Positions 16,254-31,500 of a DNA stretch of 64,000 nucleotides are shown piece after piece (positions within the stretch are counted from its first letter, which is position 1; the number at the start of each line of letters is the position of its first letter). The notes beneath the pieces are model-generated. The model did not search any database, had not been told where the DNA came from, and saw only the letters and a list, made by a program, of their open reading frames with translations. Position numbers and translations under genes: made by a program. Origin of the DNA: Oryzias latipes. Lineage: Eukaryota; Chordata; Actinopteri; Beloniformes; Adrianichthyidae. Location: assembly GCF_002234675.1 (NCBI RefSeq), contig NC_019859.2, positions 13,035,483 through 13,099,482 on the forward strand. Direction: 5' to 3'.

Positions 16254-18065
16254 TTTATTCATTGTTGTAGGAAAAGTGCATAGTATAAGCCCTTAAACAT
16301 TTAGAACAGTATAATTTGAGGTCTCTTTCATTTATCCATCTCAGTGATAACTTGTTGCTTTTGCACAAGTGCTTTGAAAAAAAAAAAAAAAAAAAATCTA
16401 GACGACCTTTTTTGGCATTTCCAGAAAAAAAAAATTGAAAAAGAAAAAAAAGCAGTATATATATAAAAAAAAAAAACAATGGTGCACATTTACTGATAGT
16501 ACAAATGCACCATAAGGTAAACTTTACAATGCAAAAACCTTTGATCTTTAAACAAATGTATTTATGCTCTGGCATTAAGGTCAAGTGGGGAAAACCAAGT
16601 GCAATATATAAACTCTCAAAAATGTTAAACATTGTTGAGCTCAAGAAAAACCCCATTTTCTTGCTACAGGGTACAGTTTGAAGGTTTAGCTGGTGATTGT
16701 GGGATTCAATGATTCTGTTGAACGGTGGAAGTGGGTAAACCAGGGAAGGAACCAAACGGTTCAGGATACTGCTTTTGTCAGGGTTTCAAGCATGACAAGC
16801 AACAAGGAAATATTCTGCTCACCTCTCAACACGTTTCATATAAAACAAAATAAGATCTTGTAGAAAAGTGCTCTAGAATTTCACAATGATTCATTCACAT
16901 TGGCAAAAAAAAAAAATAAAGAAACGTTTTGTTTTTCCTCACCAGTGTAAAATGAAACATAAGCTAGAAACTTTGGGTTTTCGTGTAGAAAAGGAACACA
17001 GACAAGACACAATTCTTTTTTTCTTTTTTTAAGAGGTCAGTTTTACCATTTTTGTCATCTTAGAACAAACCAAAATTCTACCAATTCTTAACGCTGTCCA
17101 TGAAAGTATTAATGTCGGACCATACCCTGTAATCTCACAATTAAGATGCTGCGTTTGTCAAGTTTTAGCCCAGTATTCTCAGCAGACTGACTGCAGTCTC
17201 CCATAACCAACCAAACTGGCATCGAAACTCTTCCTCGTGATGTATTTAAGACTATGAATTGTAGAGGTTTCTTGGAAACATAAATCAATAAACACACAGA
17301 GCTGATTTACTGATAAGATTAGTGTTTCCGGAAATTAAACCACAATTTATGAGATAGCTCAATATAAAAAGTGACACATTCTGTAATTATTTTGGTTTGA
17401 AAAAATTACTGATAATATTTATTCTGACTGGCACCGTTTGAATGTGTAATATTATTTTAGACGAGGTGGAATGTTTCGAGACACCCACCACCATTAATCA
17501 TACAAAGTGCAGGATCAAGAATAGTTCATTAGCAACCCCTTCACTAACCAAACATGTCACAATCCTTCACTCTAAGATCCTGTCTGACGTTTATTAAACC
17601 TGGTCCAGGCTCAGCTCATTTCCTGATGAAAGGAGGGAACTGATAAGAGTCCAACCGAATCATCAAATGTCTGTTTTTACAGTCCTGACTTTCAAAGATG
17701 GATCAGGAATGGAGCATATTCCTGCTGTTATGCCAAAAACCAAACATCTGTGCATTCATTTTGAATAAAGTAAATATTTTGTTTAAAATATTGGAGTAAG
17801 AGATTATATTTTAATATATGTTAAAGAATGACTAGAAACTTGTGTATTGCATAACTTCACCATTAAATGTCCCAAATTCTGTGATGGCGTCAGAGATTTG
17901 AGTTCAGTCGGGCTCTTAGAGGAACAATCACATAAAGACCTGTGACCAAAGTTTTAAAAAAGAAAAAGGAGGCAGAGGGGTGGAAATGTGAGTAAAAGCT
18001 GACAGGAAGGCTGGTCACGTTCCTCCAAAAAGAGCATCAGGACTGCTGGTCGTCTGCATTCAGTG
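16254..18065 (-). other. SMIM14 3' UTR (inferred)
   Basis: A gene-free 1.8 kb stretch directly beyond the SMIM14 stop. Its far end has a minus-strand AATAAA at 16254-16259. SMIM14 has a long 3' UTR in mammals, so I assign the stretch to it. A homopolymer run (A)n lies at 16378-16397. The 166-codon minus ORF here is low-complexity and not a gene. Confidence 0.5.
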
Positions 18066-19621
<1,556 letters not shown>

Positions 19622-19889
19622 TCACCAGACCGTCTCCACCTTGAAACAGAAGCACTGTAACTAGGGCAAACGAGTGAGAGAAATCTAATGCTACCTCTTG
19701 TTGGTGCTGTGAACTATTGTTATTTCATAGCAGGACAAAGATAAAGAGGGAGGAGACTGCTCTGCTGGCAACATGCAGCAAGAAAAAAAAAAAATCATCC
19801 AGTAAATGCTGACAATGAAACCATTACTGTTCCTGCAAAAAACGGGTCTTTGTTGGGAAAAACAATAAAGGTATGATTAAAAAAATTTA

Positions 19890-20060
19890 GACCAAGGATG
19901 GATTGGAGGGATTATGTTTTTCAGCTGGTCTGGGAGAGCTTTTGAATCCCTCAGCAGAACTGGAGGAAGTTTTGGTGGAGAGGGAATTTGGAGCCAGTCT
20001 ATTAAACTTCTACCCCTGCAAACTGACTTCAGATGAGAGGAAGACGATAGATTTTTTATT
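19890..20060 (+). mobile_element. LINE 3' end (Rex/RTE type), old fragment
   Basis: The stretch ggattggagggattatgttt continues through gagctggaggaagt-like sequence to gatgagaggaagacgataga. This matches the common fish LINE 3' terminus that normally ends in GATGGATGGA. The frame reads like LEGLCFSAGLGELL... ELEEVLVEREFGASLL. Only the last ~170 bp remain. Assignment to Rex3/RTE versus another clade is from memory. Confidence 0.55.
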
Positions 20061-20170
20061 TTTTAATGACTGTATTGCTAATACAGACGACAGAGTTTCA
20101 TCGTTCGCTAGGTAGTGTGCGTTGGAATTTTTTTATTCAAGGAAAACGTATACCTTTGCTCAAAAAAGGT

Positions 20171-20185
20171 TGAAAAACACTGAAA
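20171..20185 (+). repeat. hAT terminal inverted repeat, right end only
   Basis: GGTTGAAAAACACTG is identical to the right end of the intact hAT element at 60944-63091. The matching left end CAGTGTTTTTCAACC was not found nearby, so this is a truncated element. Confidence 0.55.
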
Positions 20186-21092
20186 TAGCAGGCTATATTA
20201 TATACAATACATTATTAAGTAATAGATAAATATAAATAACAATATACCAAAGACCAAATGTGTTATAAACTAAAGACAAATTTAGCAAAAGCACATCCAT
20301 CTTTTATTTAGACTTGCTTTTTTTTTGGCCAAATTCAAATATGATAGGGATGTGACGTCATATTTATCCGTTTATTTGATTGTCTACAGTCTCAGTCTTA
20401 CAAGACAGAAAATAAAAGAGCAGTACAGTATTTACTAAAATTTGTATACATACCATAAAAGAAGTCACATAGTATGTTTTTAAGAATTCATTGCTTAAAT
20501 TTTACAATAAAAAAACATGGCCTGTCAGTTTAAGATTGTAATTTTTCTTCATTAAATTTAAGTTCATTATCTTTTAATTATATGAATTGAAATACTAATT
20601 TACATTTCTACCTTTTTCCCCTCTCTCTTTTTTTTGCCTTGATTTTAACTACGAACTAAGTTGATGTCTTAACTTAAGCCATAGGGTTAGCAAAGCTAGT
20701 CGGTGCTAGGCTAGTTAGCTACAGAAAACAACAGTGACATACACAACTAAAACAACAATGTTGAGTTTAACAAATGTGTGATGGACATTTTTAGTGAGAT
20801 TTAGTGCAGCCCTGTTCGTTTTGGCACACAGGCTGAGGCTGAGCGATGAACAGACGGAATATCGCGGTTCTACAGGTTCGGTAACGACCGCAGGCAAACA
20901 AACAACACAGCCGTCAGCGCTTCTTTTTTTTTGCTCTATTAGGAATTTTGCTTAAATAGCACCACTGCTACCAGTCTGACCAGCCAAACCAGATGATTAT
21001 ATTTTTTATTTCCTGCTTCCTTTTGCTTTCCCTTTTCCTTCCTACGCGATAAACCCGAAAACATAAACAGCAGCAGCAACAACCAGACTCAC

Positions 21093-21320
21093 CTGACTTT
21101 TCAGACCCACGAACAAGGCGACGTAATCGTCTTTAGCGGGCCTGCACCTCACAGTTCTTCCCTACAGTCGCCGTCAGACCAGAGACATGTCAACCATCGG
21201 TCTGTGTTTTGTTTAATACACGTGAGCGGCATCCGGGACCTCATGGGAGGCAGATGGTTGCTCCTTATTGGTCAAAATATTTGATTGGCTGGTCTTTTAG
21301 CCAATCACGATGCAGCTGTC
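21093..21320 (-). promoter_or_regulatory. SMIM14 non-coding exon 1 and CCAAT-box promoter (inferred)
   Basis: On the minus strand a donor GTGAGT follows exon 1 at 21093. Upstream, 21266-21310 contains three CCAAT-type boxes in both orientations (ttattggtc, tgattggct, agccaatca), as in NF-Y-driven TATA-less promoters. Confidence 0.5.
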
Positions 21321-21799
21321 TGATCGTGTGAACGGTAAACAAAATCCAGCTGGCAGTAAAATGAGACATTAAACATCTGTGTTAATACAACACTCTCAGA
21401 CTTAACGGAACACACTTTAAAAGTATATCTAAAAATTTAAATGATAATTCCTGTAGTTTTTAAAAACTGTTTAAAAATAAATATTAATTGAATATTTGGC
21501 TGAATACAGACAGTTTGACTAATTATTTGTAGGACTGTTGGACTGTACACACTTGTGTCATGTAGTACATTGCAGTAAAAAGATTATTTTCATTTATCAT
21601 TATTATATATTATAAGCGATAGATGTTGAGAACATATTTGGATGAAGAAAAATTCAATTTTTCTGGATTGTCTTCATAATAGCTCAGCCTCAAACACACG
21701 TACTGTACTTTGATGAGCAGAAAGAGGAAAGCAGTTTTTAAGAGAGCAGTTCAGAATAGAAGTGCAGGAGAAACTGAGAGTATTAGATGCTCTGTCATT

Positions 21800-22079
21800 G
21801 AAAAAATATCACCTATCAACATAAGGCACCTTGTCCTTACCAGTATTTTTGGCACAAGCAAAACTGCGACATAGAAAGGTAGGAACGCCTTCTGCTCTGT
21901 TTGACCGATTTCAGATTGGGGCACAGACTGCAGAAGGGTGGAACAAAAGTCACCCTCTAAGCTGGTATCGATTGTGTGGCCAGATTAAAAAAAGCAAAAA
22001 ACATGGGTCTCTGATGATGTTCAGTGGGCCAGACCAAACTATGATCCGGCCCGCGGGCCACAGTCTGCCCACCCCTGGT
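21800..22079 (+). mobile_element. hAT element, 3' remnant
   Basis: The right end cggcccgcgggccacagtct followed by gcccacccctg matches the GGCCCGCGGGCC ... CCCCTG terminus typical of hAT elements in fish. The left boundary is uncertain and no transposase was recognised. Confidence 0.55.
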
Positions 22080-22734
22080 CTAAATTGTATCAACCAGTAA
22101 TATGAATTAGTTAATAATAGAGCATAGATATAAGCTTTACATTAACATGGCAATGTTAATGTAAAGAAAAACCCCAACCTAAAAATGTTATCGCCCAAAA
22201 CTACGGAAACCTTAAAGAAATCGAATTTTTCAAACACCAGTATCTTCTGTTTTTATATCTACACTTTTCTTTTTTAATTTAACTTTTGTATAATATAAAC
22301 TAAATTAATAATTACATAAATTAATAAAAAATAAGCACTTCGTATTTAACCTCACCTTTAAATAAATAAACGTTTTTCCAGGCGATACTTGTGTCAAAGT
22401 AGCTTGGCTTTGCGCCTTTTTCTCAATCTTTTTGGTACATTTTTTATGATTTCTTTTACTACAAATTTACACTCTCCCTTTCTTTGCTTTGAAAACATGA
22501 ATTGGTTGGCTTCCACCTTGATAAGACTATGCTGTTTGAATTTTAATAAACATCTTCTGACTGCCTGCTACTTCAAACTAAATCTTAAATGTTTCTTTAT
22601 TTTTGGTGGAGGTCAGAGTATGTATTGAATCAATTAGTTTTTCAAAAATAACCAAAAAAAAAGCATTCCAATGTTGTCTATAGAATAATCATATTTCCGG
22701 TAAGTTTACGTTGAAGCAGATGCAAATGTGCAAA

Positions 22735-22798
22735 ATGAAAAATACCACAAGATTATGTTAAAAAGACCAAAAACAATTTTTATCAGAGTGGGTCTTTA
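22735..22798 (-). repeat. QPYSFEPD-module MITE, terminal fragment G
   Basis: The segment aaaacaatttttatcagagt plus gggtctttaa matches the terminus of MITE copies B and C. Only about 60 bp can be recognised. Confidence 0.5.
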
Positions 22799-23358
22799 AA
22801 ATCTGAAAGAAGTCACAACACAAGAAGCAATCATAGACTTTTAAAGGGTTTTGTCTAGGAAAAGTCCTAATGTTGCATTCCACATTAACATTCTTCCTCC
22901 ACTGTGCTTCTGTGTAAAGTTCCGCTATGTCCACAAGTGAATCATAAACATACAGTGTATAGAATTTTACAAAATTTTCTGGCCTACTGTTACATATATA
23001 CTACAAAATATACTTTAAAAAATACTTTGTTTTTGATATTCAAAAAATAAATAATTGTATTTTAGATGACACATTTTTCAAAGAAGTAAACGTTATAGCC
23101 TGGATTAGTTTAAGACCAAAATCAAATTAGGGACAACCATTTAACAAAATATGACATATTTATTTATGTATTTGTTTTTTTATTATTTAACTGTAACATC
23201 ACCCACACCTAAACTTGTCATTTCTTGTTGCTCCTTGATTGATTTAAATAAATAAATAAATAAACAAACAAACAAACAAATAAATATTTAAAAAAGGAGC
23301 ATCATTGTGCTAGTTCCATATTAAAATCAACAAATAAACTCCTATTGACAGAACACAA
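22799..23358. other. Intergenic, upstream of UBE2K
   Basis: AT-rich, with an (AAAT)n/(AAAC)n run at about 23246-23286. Nothing else was recognised. Confidence 0.4.
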
Positions 23359-23399
23359 TTGGTTGTTCGTATTTTGCTGTCAGGGACTGATGTCGTTGG

Positions 23400-23736
23400 C
23401 GTAACCATTGTGTTCAGGGACTTTCAGAAATGCAGCAGTCCAAGTTCTCCGTCAGTCACCGGCGCTGCTGATGAAAGTTCCAGCTGGTGCTCCATGCAGC
23501 GCGTGTTCACGGTCTGCTGGTTCTGGAGTCAGTCTGTGTGCAGGCGGGCGGACACACAGCCAGGTAGACTGCCGACAGCGACCGCGAGGCTGAGCTCCCT
23601 CTGGAGTGAAAAGAAGCGCCGGGCGCTGAAAGTGAAACGAGATCGATAACAGTAAGGTATCCCGCCGCCGGCCGACCCCGGGTGACAAGCCCCGGGTCCA
23701 CCTTGGAGTCAGCAGTCCCTTCACCAGCAGACAGCC
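23400..23736 (+). promoter_or_regulatory. UBE2K CpG-rich promoter and 5' UTR (inferred)
   Basis: This is the clearest GC/CpG-rich block in the window and ends at the UBE2K ATG. It is open in several frames because it is stop-poor, so the 60-97 codon ORFs on both strands are not taken as genes. Confidence 0.55.
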
Positions 23737-26077
<2,341 letters not shown>

Positions 26078-27729
26078 AGAGCCCCAATCAAGAGCGAGGA
26101 CCCAAACTCTGCGTCATCACCCGCTCCCTGCCTGCACCCTTCCAGCATTGCCTTTTGTTAAAGCAGACGCCCTCCTGTGAACACAGCAGTCCAAGCCAAC
26201 CTTTGACTACCAATTCAACACGGATGCCTGTCCAATCTCATTCACCGTTTTCTTCCTGATGTTAAGAAGCCCAAGCAATCCCTCAAAACTATCCTCCACG
26301 CCTCTTTCTTTGAAGTTCGTTTACTTCCCCGCCCCCAAAAAAAGATGCCAAGAGCTGGGGGATTTTTCAGAATAAAAGTCCTCCATACTCCTCTAATTTA
26401 CATACTGTTTTGAGCAGAGTTGGACTTTTGAGTCTTATTTTTACCCAGATCTTTATGCTATAAGTCCATCAGATTGAATTGACTGGACTGTATAGTTGCT
26501 GGGCGAGAGCCGTTAAACTGCTAAACCAGAACTTTGGATGTACACATTTTCCATCATCTATGTAGAACTAGGAATGTTCATCCTCACGTTTCCACTCACG
26601 CACAAACAGCTGATCTGTAAATAGATATGTGTACATTTGGAAATACATTAGGGGTATAATTTTTGTTTTATATACACGGATGGCATTGTAAAAACAGATT
26701 TATTTTAAATATAAACAATCCCTAGTTGTATCGAGACTTATTTGATGCTTGTGTGATCCATGAAAACTCCCTCTGCAGATCAGGACTTTGATTTTTTTGG
26801 TCCCCCCCCCCCCTGCATCTTCTGTGGGGTTTACTGAACAGGAATCCTGATCCAACAGGAGTCGGCTCAGGACCCTACAAGTCAATAATTCTGCTGTACA
26901 ATCAAAGCCTTTTGCTGGTGGATGTTTTTAATTGCCTTTGTTTTCACCAAACAATATGGTGGATTTTTATCAAATAGTCCCCCTATAGACAGAAAACTGC
27001 TTTAAAAGACACCAAGAATATATTATAGTAGCATTGATCAGGGTATTTTCTGAAAACTTTTTTTAAAAACTAGCTCTGTTGAAAATATTTTAGCCCCGCC
27101 TCAGAACAGATCTGAATCGGCTCCTGAATGTGATCTGTGCAATTTCTACAGAGCCTTGACATGCGTCCTACTTTTGAAACACCATTTTTTTTTAAAATTC
27201 TGATTTACAACAAAATCACAGCAGGAGGACTAGAAAGAAAATGCATTTGTTAAAACCCAGAGCTGTTTATTTAGTGCGGTGTGAAATGGAGGTTAGTGTG
27301 CAGCTGTCCCTGGGAGTGACCCCGGCGTCGAACGCACAACTTTCTTGTAAATAGTGGAGTTCTTCATCAATGATGACCGGATCTGCATCCATAAAAAGTA
27401 AGAACAGAGACCGAGCTCCGCCCACCCGCTCTCTATCCCGTCTTCCTGGTGTTCAGTGTGCGAATGTTGCACGACGACGATGCAAAAAGAGGGGCTGCTG
27501 CATCTCAGTTTCTCCATTTGTGTCGTTTTCTTCGAGGCGCGTCAGCAGTAGAAAAGGCATGGTTATTTATTGTGACATTGTCATGTTTCTTTAATTAAAA
27601 AAGTGGAAAACAAGTTGCTTGTGTTCCTAAAAATTGCATTTCCAAATAAGAGGAGCGTAAAAATGTCCTGCTATGTAACATCTGAAGCATTTATTGTTTG
27701 GGAGAAGGAAAAAAAAAAACCTTAATAAA
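26078..27729 (+). other. UBE2K 3' UTR
   Basis: Gene-free sequence following the stop codon. AATAAA signals are at 26371-26376 (early) and 27724-27729 (late), so alternative 3' ends are possible. A long 3' UTR is usual for this gene. A C-run lies at about 26803-26812. Confidence 0.55.
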
Positions 27730-28528
27730 AAGCAATATTCTACTACATAAAAGGTAAATGAGCATCAACAACATCGTCCAACTCATTTTACTCTATAAAA
27801 AAGACATTTGTAAAAGAGGAAAAAGATGAACACAAATGAGTAAATATGTCTTCAAAAATAGAAAATTGTGACTAAATAAAAAAGAGGACAGCTTCATTTC
27901 AGCACCGCTGACTAAATAAATGAGACCGGACAGTTCAAAGGTATTCTGGTGAAACGACGTCTGGAAGCAGCTTCTAAACAAACCCATTTATTTAAATCAC
28001 TGATTAAACTGCTTTCGCTTCAATCGGATTTATTGAAAGTTAAAGAATAAATTGCTCACGCATATTTACAAACTATATCTGTAAAAAAAAACGTTAGTCC
28101 AAATAAAAAAAACACAGAAAGAGGTCGAGTCATTACCCAAAGCTTTGTTCCCAGGAAATTTAATAAGCAACAATCATAATCAGATTAAAATATTTGTAAA
28201 ATGTCCATGTTTTTTCCCCCCCACTCAGTCTTTTTTCTTTTCTTAAAAATGGCTTCACAAAGAAGCAAAGAACAACAAACACAAAGGGAAAAAATATCTG
28301 AGTAAGACCTACATACTGCGAGCTTCTATTTCATGACTGCAGAGTGTTTAAAATCTAGGATGTGTGCAGGGTTGTGTGTGTATTTTTGTGTTTGTTTTTT
28401 TTTTTTTTTTTTTAGAAAGGTCCATAATATCTTTAGGAAAGCTTTAAGAGGTGAGAAGGTACAAAGGAAGATTCTGGCCCATTCTCCAGAGTCATGATTT
28501 CTTTTTTGTGGTTGTCGTGAGGTCCTCT
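27730..28528 (-). other. Convergent gap and PDS5A 3' UTR
   Basis: Minus-strand 3' UTR of PDS5A with a candidate AATAAA at 28029-28034. About 300 bp then separates it from the late UBE2K poly(A) signal. Poly(T) at 28388-28411 is the only repeat. Confidence 0.5.
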
Positions 28529-31500
28529 TTACCTGAAAAACACAAACGTTTAACATTAGAGTCGGCACTGAATCCTTCGTTTAGTCTCCAGATTTCTGCT
28601 TTTGTTTGATCACAGCCTAAAAGCTGCTGGATGCGTTTGAAAAATAGGTGATTCCCAGTTATCTTCATGCAGAAATGAAGCTGAAAAACGTTTGCTTTGC
28701 CCGAGTCGGAACAAGGCCCAGCGTGCGCTCACCTCTGCAGGTCAATCTGCTGCTGTTTGGACATCTTGATGTTGATGGACTCTGTGGAGGAGTTGGAGTC
28801 TGCCGCTCTCTTTCTGCCTCTGCCAGCTCCGGCCGGCGCCACCACCACCACCGCCGCCTCCTTTTCATTCACCGCTGGAGCAGAGGCTGCAGACTTTGGA
28901 GGTCGACCGCGTCGTTTGACTGGTGTTCCTTCTGTTCCTGCTTGAGGAGTTCCTTTCTGACTCTGTTCTGCCTGCAGGAAAGAATAATAATAAAAAAAGG
29001 CTTTAAAGAGAAGTGCGCTGGCATTTGGAAAGAAACAAAAAACAGGTGCTAAGTGTGACCTTCTTCACTTCTTCATTCTCGATTACTGGGTTCTCGTTGT
29101 TTTCTTGCACTCGGCTCTCAGGCGACTCGGGAGGGACACTGCTGTTACTACGTCAGATAAAGAAATGAGTGAAATAATCAGCATTTTTCCCAATAACATG
29201 ATTGCATCAGCGTCTGGTTTACAGACCTGTTCTTGTTGATGGTGGAGGCCAGAGGAGACGAGTTGCTGCTGGTGTTGGTAGTCGTGTCTGCAACGGTTGT
29301 GGTTTTTGTCAAGATCCTCCGACCTGGAACCGTCAGGGGTTTGTTCACAGCTCCCAAAACAGGAGCGGGTTTAGGCTGCAAGACCAAGAGAGAAACCACA
29401 ACAACGTGATCACGGCAACCATTTACCTACTTTCAAAAAACCACTTCCTGGTTAGAATCCAACAATCGGTGTTTGGAGTTTACCTTCCCAGTGAGCAGCA
29501 TTTGTCTCATCTCTGCAGTCAGGTACTCCTTATCGTTTTTGAAATCCTGATGGAAAAACAAACACGAAAATATAAGTAAAAACAGATCGATGCAAATGTT
29601 GTCTTCACACTTTATGGTTTCAACCTCCCAGAAGAAAACGGTTGATGATGTGATCTAACTAACCCACGTGTGTGTTTGTGTGTGTTACCTTGTCCTGTAT
29701 GAGGAAGAACTTTCCTGGAAGGACGGGCTCTTTCTGGCAGTCCAAGTGACACGCTGTGCTCTTATTAGCGATCACAAATAGAGCTACGTCACAGACGATG
29801 TACAGTTTCTGTTAGGAAAACAAAAATGTTCAAATCATTTCAAATGGACCAAAAACAATCTCTTCCAGGCACTGATGAGAACAGAACTTGTAGTACGCGT
29901 TTGACCCCGTTTCAGGTTGGAGTGTTGGCCCTCCCTACCTCATTGGCCTTCGCATCGTCTGGACACTGGGCATCCTTGGTCTGTTTGATGTTCTCCGCCA
30001 TTTTTCTTAGAAAGGCGTGACTGTTGTTCTCATTTTTGGTCATCAGCACTTCTAACATGAACCACAGGCACCTAAAATAATCAGTTTACACACACAGTAA
30101 ACACGGCTGCTGTTTTTTAAAATAACGGTGGATACATGGGAAAAAATGGAAAGACAAAAACTCACTCTTTGACGTCCTTTAGCTGTTCGTATTCGTGTGG
30201 TTTTGTGAAGTCTGGGTCATGGGCCAGAAGATGGATCATAAAAGGAACGACATACTCAGGAAGAAGAGAAATAAGTTTTTCTGTCAAGGGAGAAGCAAAA
30301 GGATCCGTTTAGTTTGGGGTAAAAAATCATATTCATAAAAACAAAGAAAAAGACGAGAAATGCAAGCTGGGTAATTGCCTCTAGCTATTGGAATTCCATT
30401 AATTAATAGATCATAGATAGAATCTTTAAAAAATTGGAGTCCTATCACATTTTGGGACAAACTGACCCTGAGCGAGTGGGTTTTGTTTGATGTACTCTCT
30501 GCGAACGGAGATGTTTTTGAGGAGGCACTGTCGGGCGTGGGCGCGTCGCTCCTTCACCGGGTCCTTGGCACACAGAGCGAAGACGGCCAAATACTCCAGA
30601 GGCAGCAACAGCTTGACCAGAGCCAAGTGGAGCTTCTGTGCAAAAATCTGACGAACCTGGTAGCACTCGTCCTGCAACAAAACGGAAAATAAAGATAAGT
30701 CAGGAGTTTTAGTCAAGTTAATACATTTACTGAAGGTGGTTTTTTTTAAATGTGAATAAATAAAACTCGTTTTAGCTCAGGTGACTAAACCAACAGCACA
30801 TAACTTAAAACAGCCGCAAGAAATTCAATTAAAAATGTCAGAAAAGGGTGAAACTGACATTGATGACGAGTCCACAGAGCTGAAACTGCTCTGGCGTGAT
30901 GATGTCATGGTAACATGGCTCCTGTGCCAACTTCATGATGGCTGCACCGGCGGCCAGCCTCAGGCGGGACATGTCGGAGTTACTGTTAGAAGACACATGA
31001 AAACAATCGAAACGAAACCATCGACTCCAACGAGTTTCTAATCTGACCTGACGGTAAGCAGATGTCATGTGTGATTGACAGCTCTGGGCTGCGCATACCT
31101 GATCTTCTTCTGCTCTGTAAGGTCTCCCTCACTGACCAGCATGGCTGACAGCAGGCGTAAAGTGGAGTTCGCTGACTTCGATTGGTTGTTCTTCATTCCT
31201 AGTAACCATCGCACCAAAAGCTTGATAGCTTGAACCTGACACAACACATGGATTATGGGTAAAAATATTAGTTTGGTCCTAAAAGAAAACCTAGAAAGGA
31301 TTGGGTTAGAAATGATGAAAACGTCTTACCTTCGCTAGAACTTCAGCAGATACCTCTTCATCACTGGTCCACAGCTTCCCGTTCTTGTTCCCCGCCATCT
31401 GTACAAACAAACACGTCTACTGATATGCTGCTGCTTAAACAAAAGGATGTGAATGTGGAGGCCATACCCTGTCATTCATAAGCAGGTCTTTGACGATGAA

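Noticed and set aside
16255-16755. 166-codon minus-strand ORF
   Set aside because: Low-complexity (phenylalanine runs from poly-A tracts) within the inferred SMIM14 3' UTR; no recognisable domain.
23359-23724. ORFs of 60-97 codons on both strands before UBE2K
   Set aside because: A stop-poor CpG island promoter gives open frames by composition; no recognised protein.
28648-29052. 134-codon plus-strand ORF
   Set aside because: Antisense shadow of the GC-rich PDS5A exon at 28733-28971.
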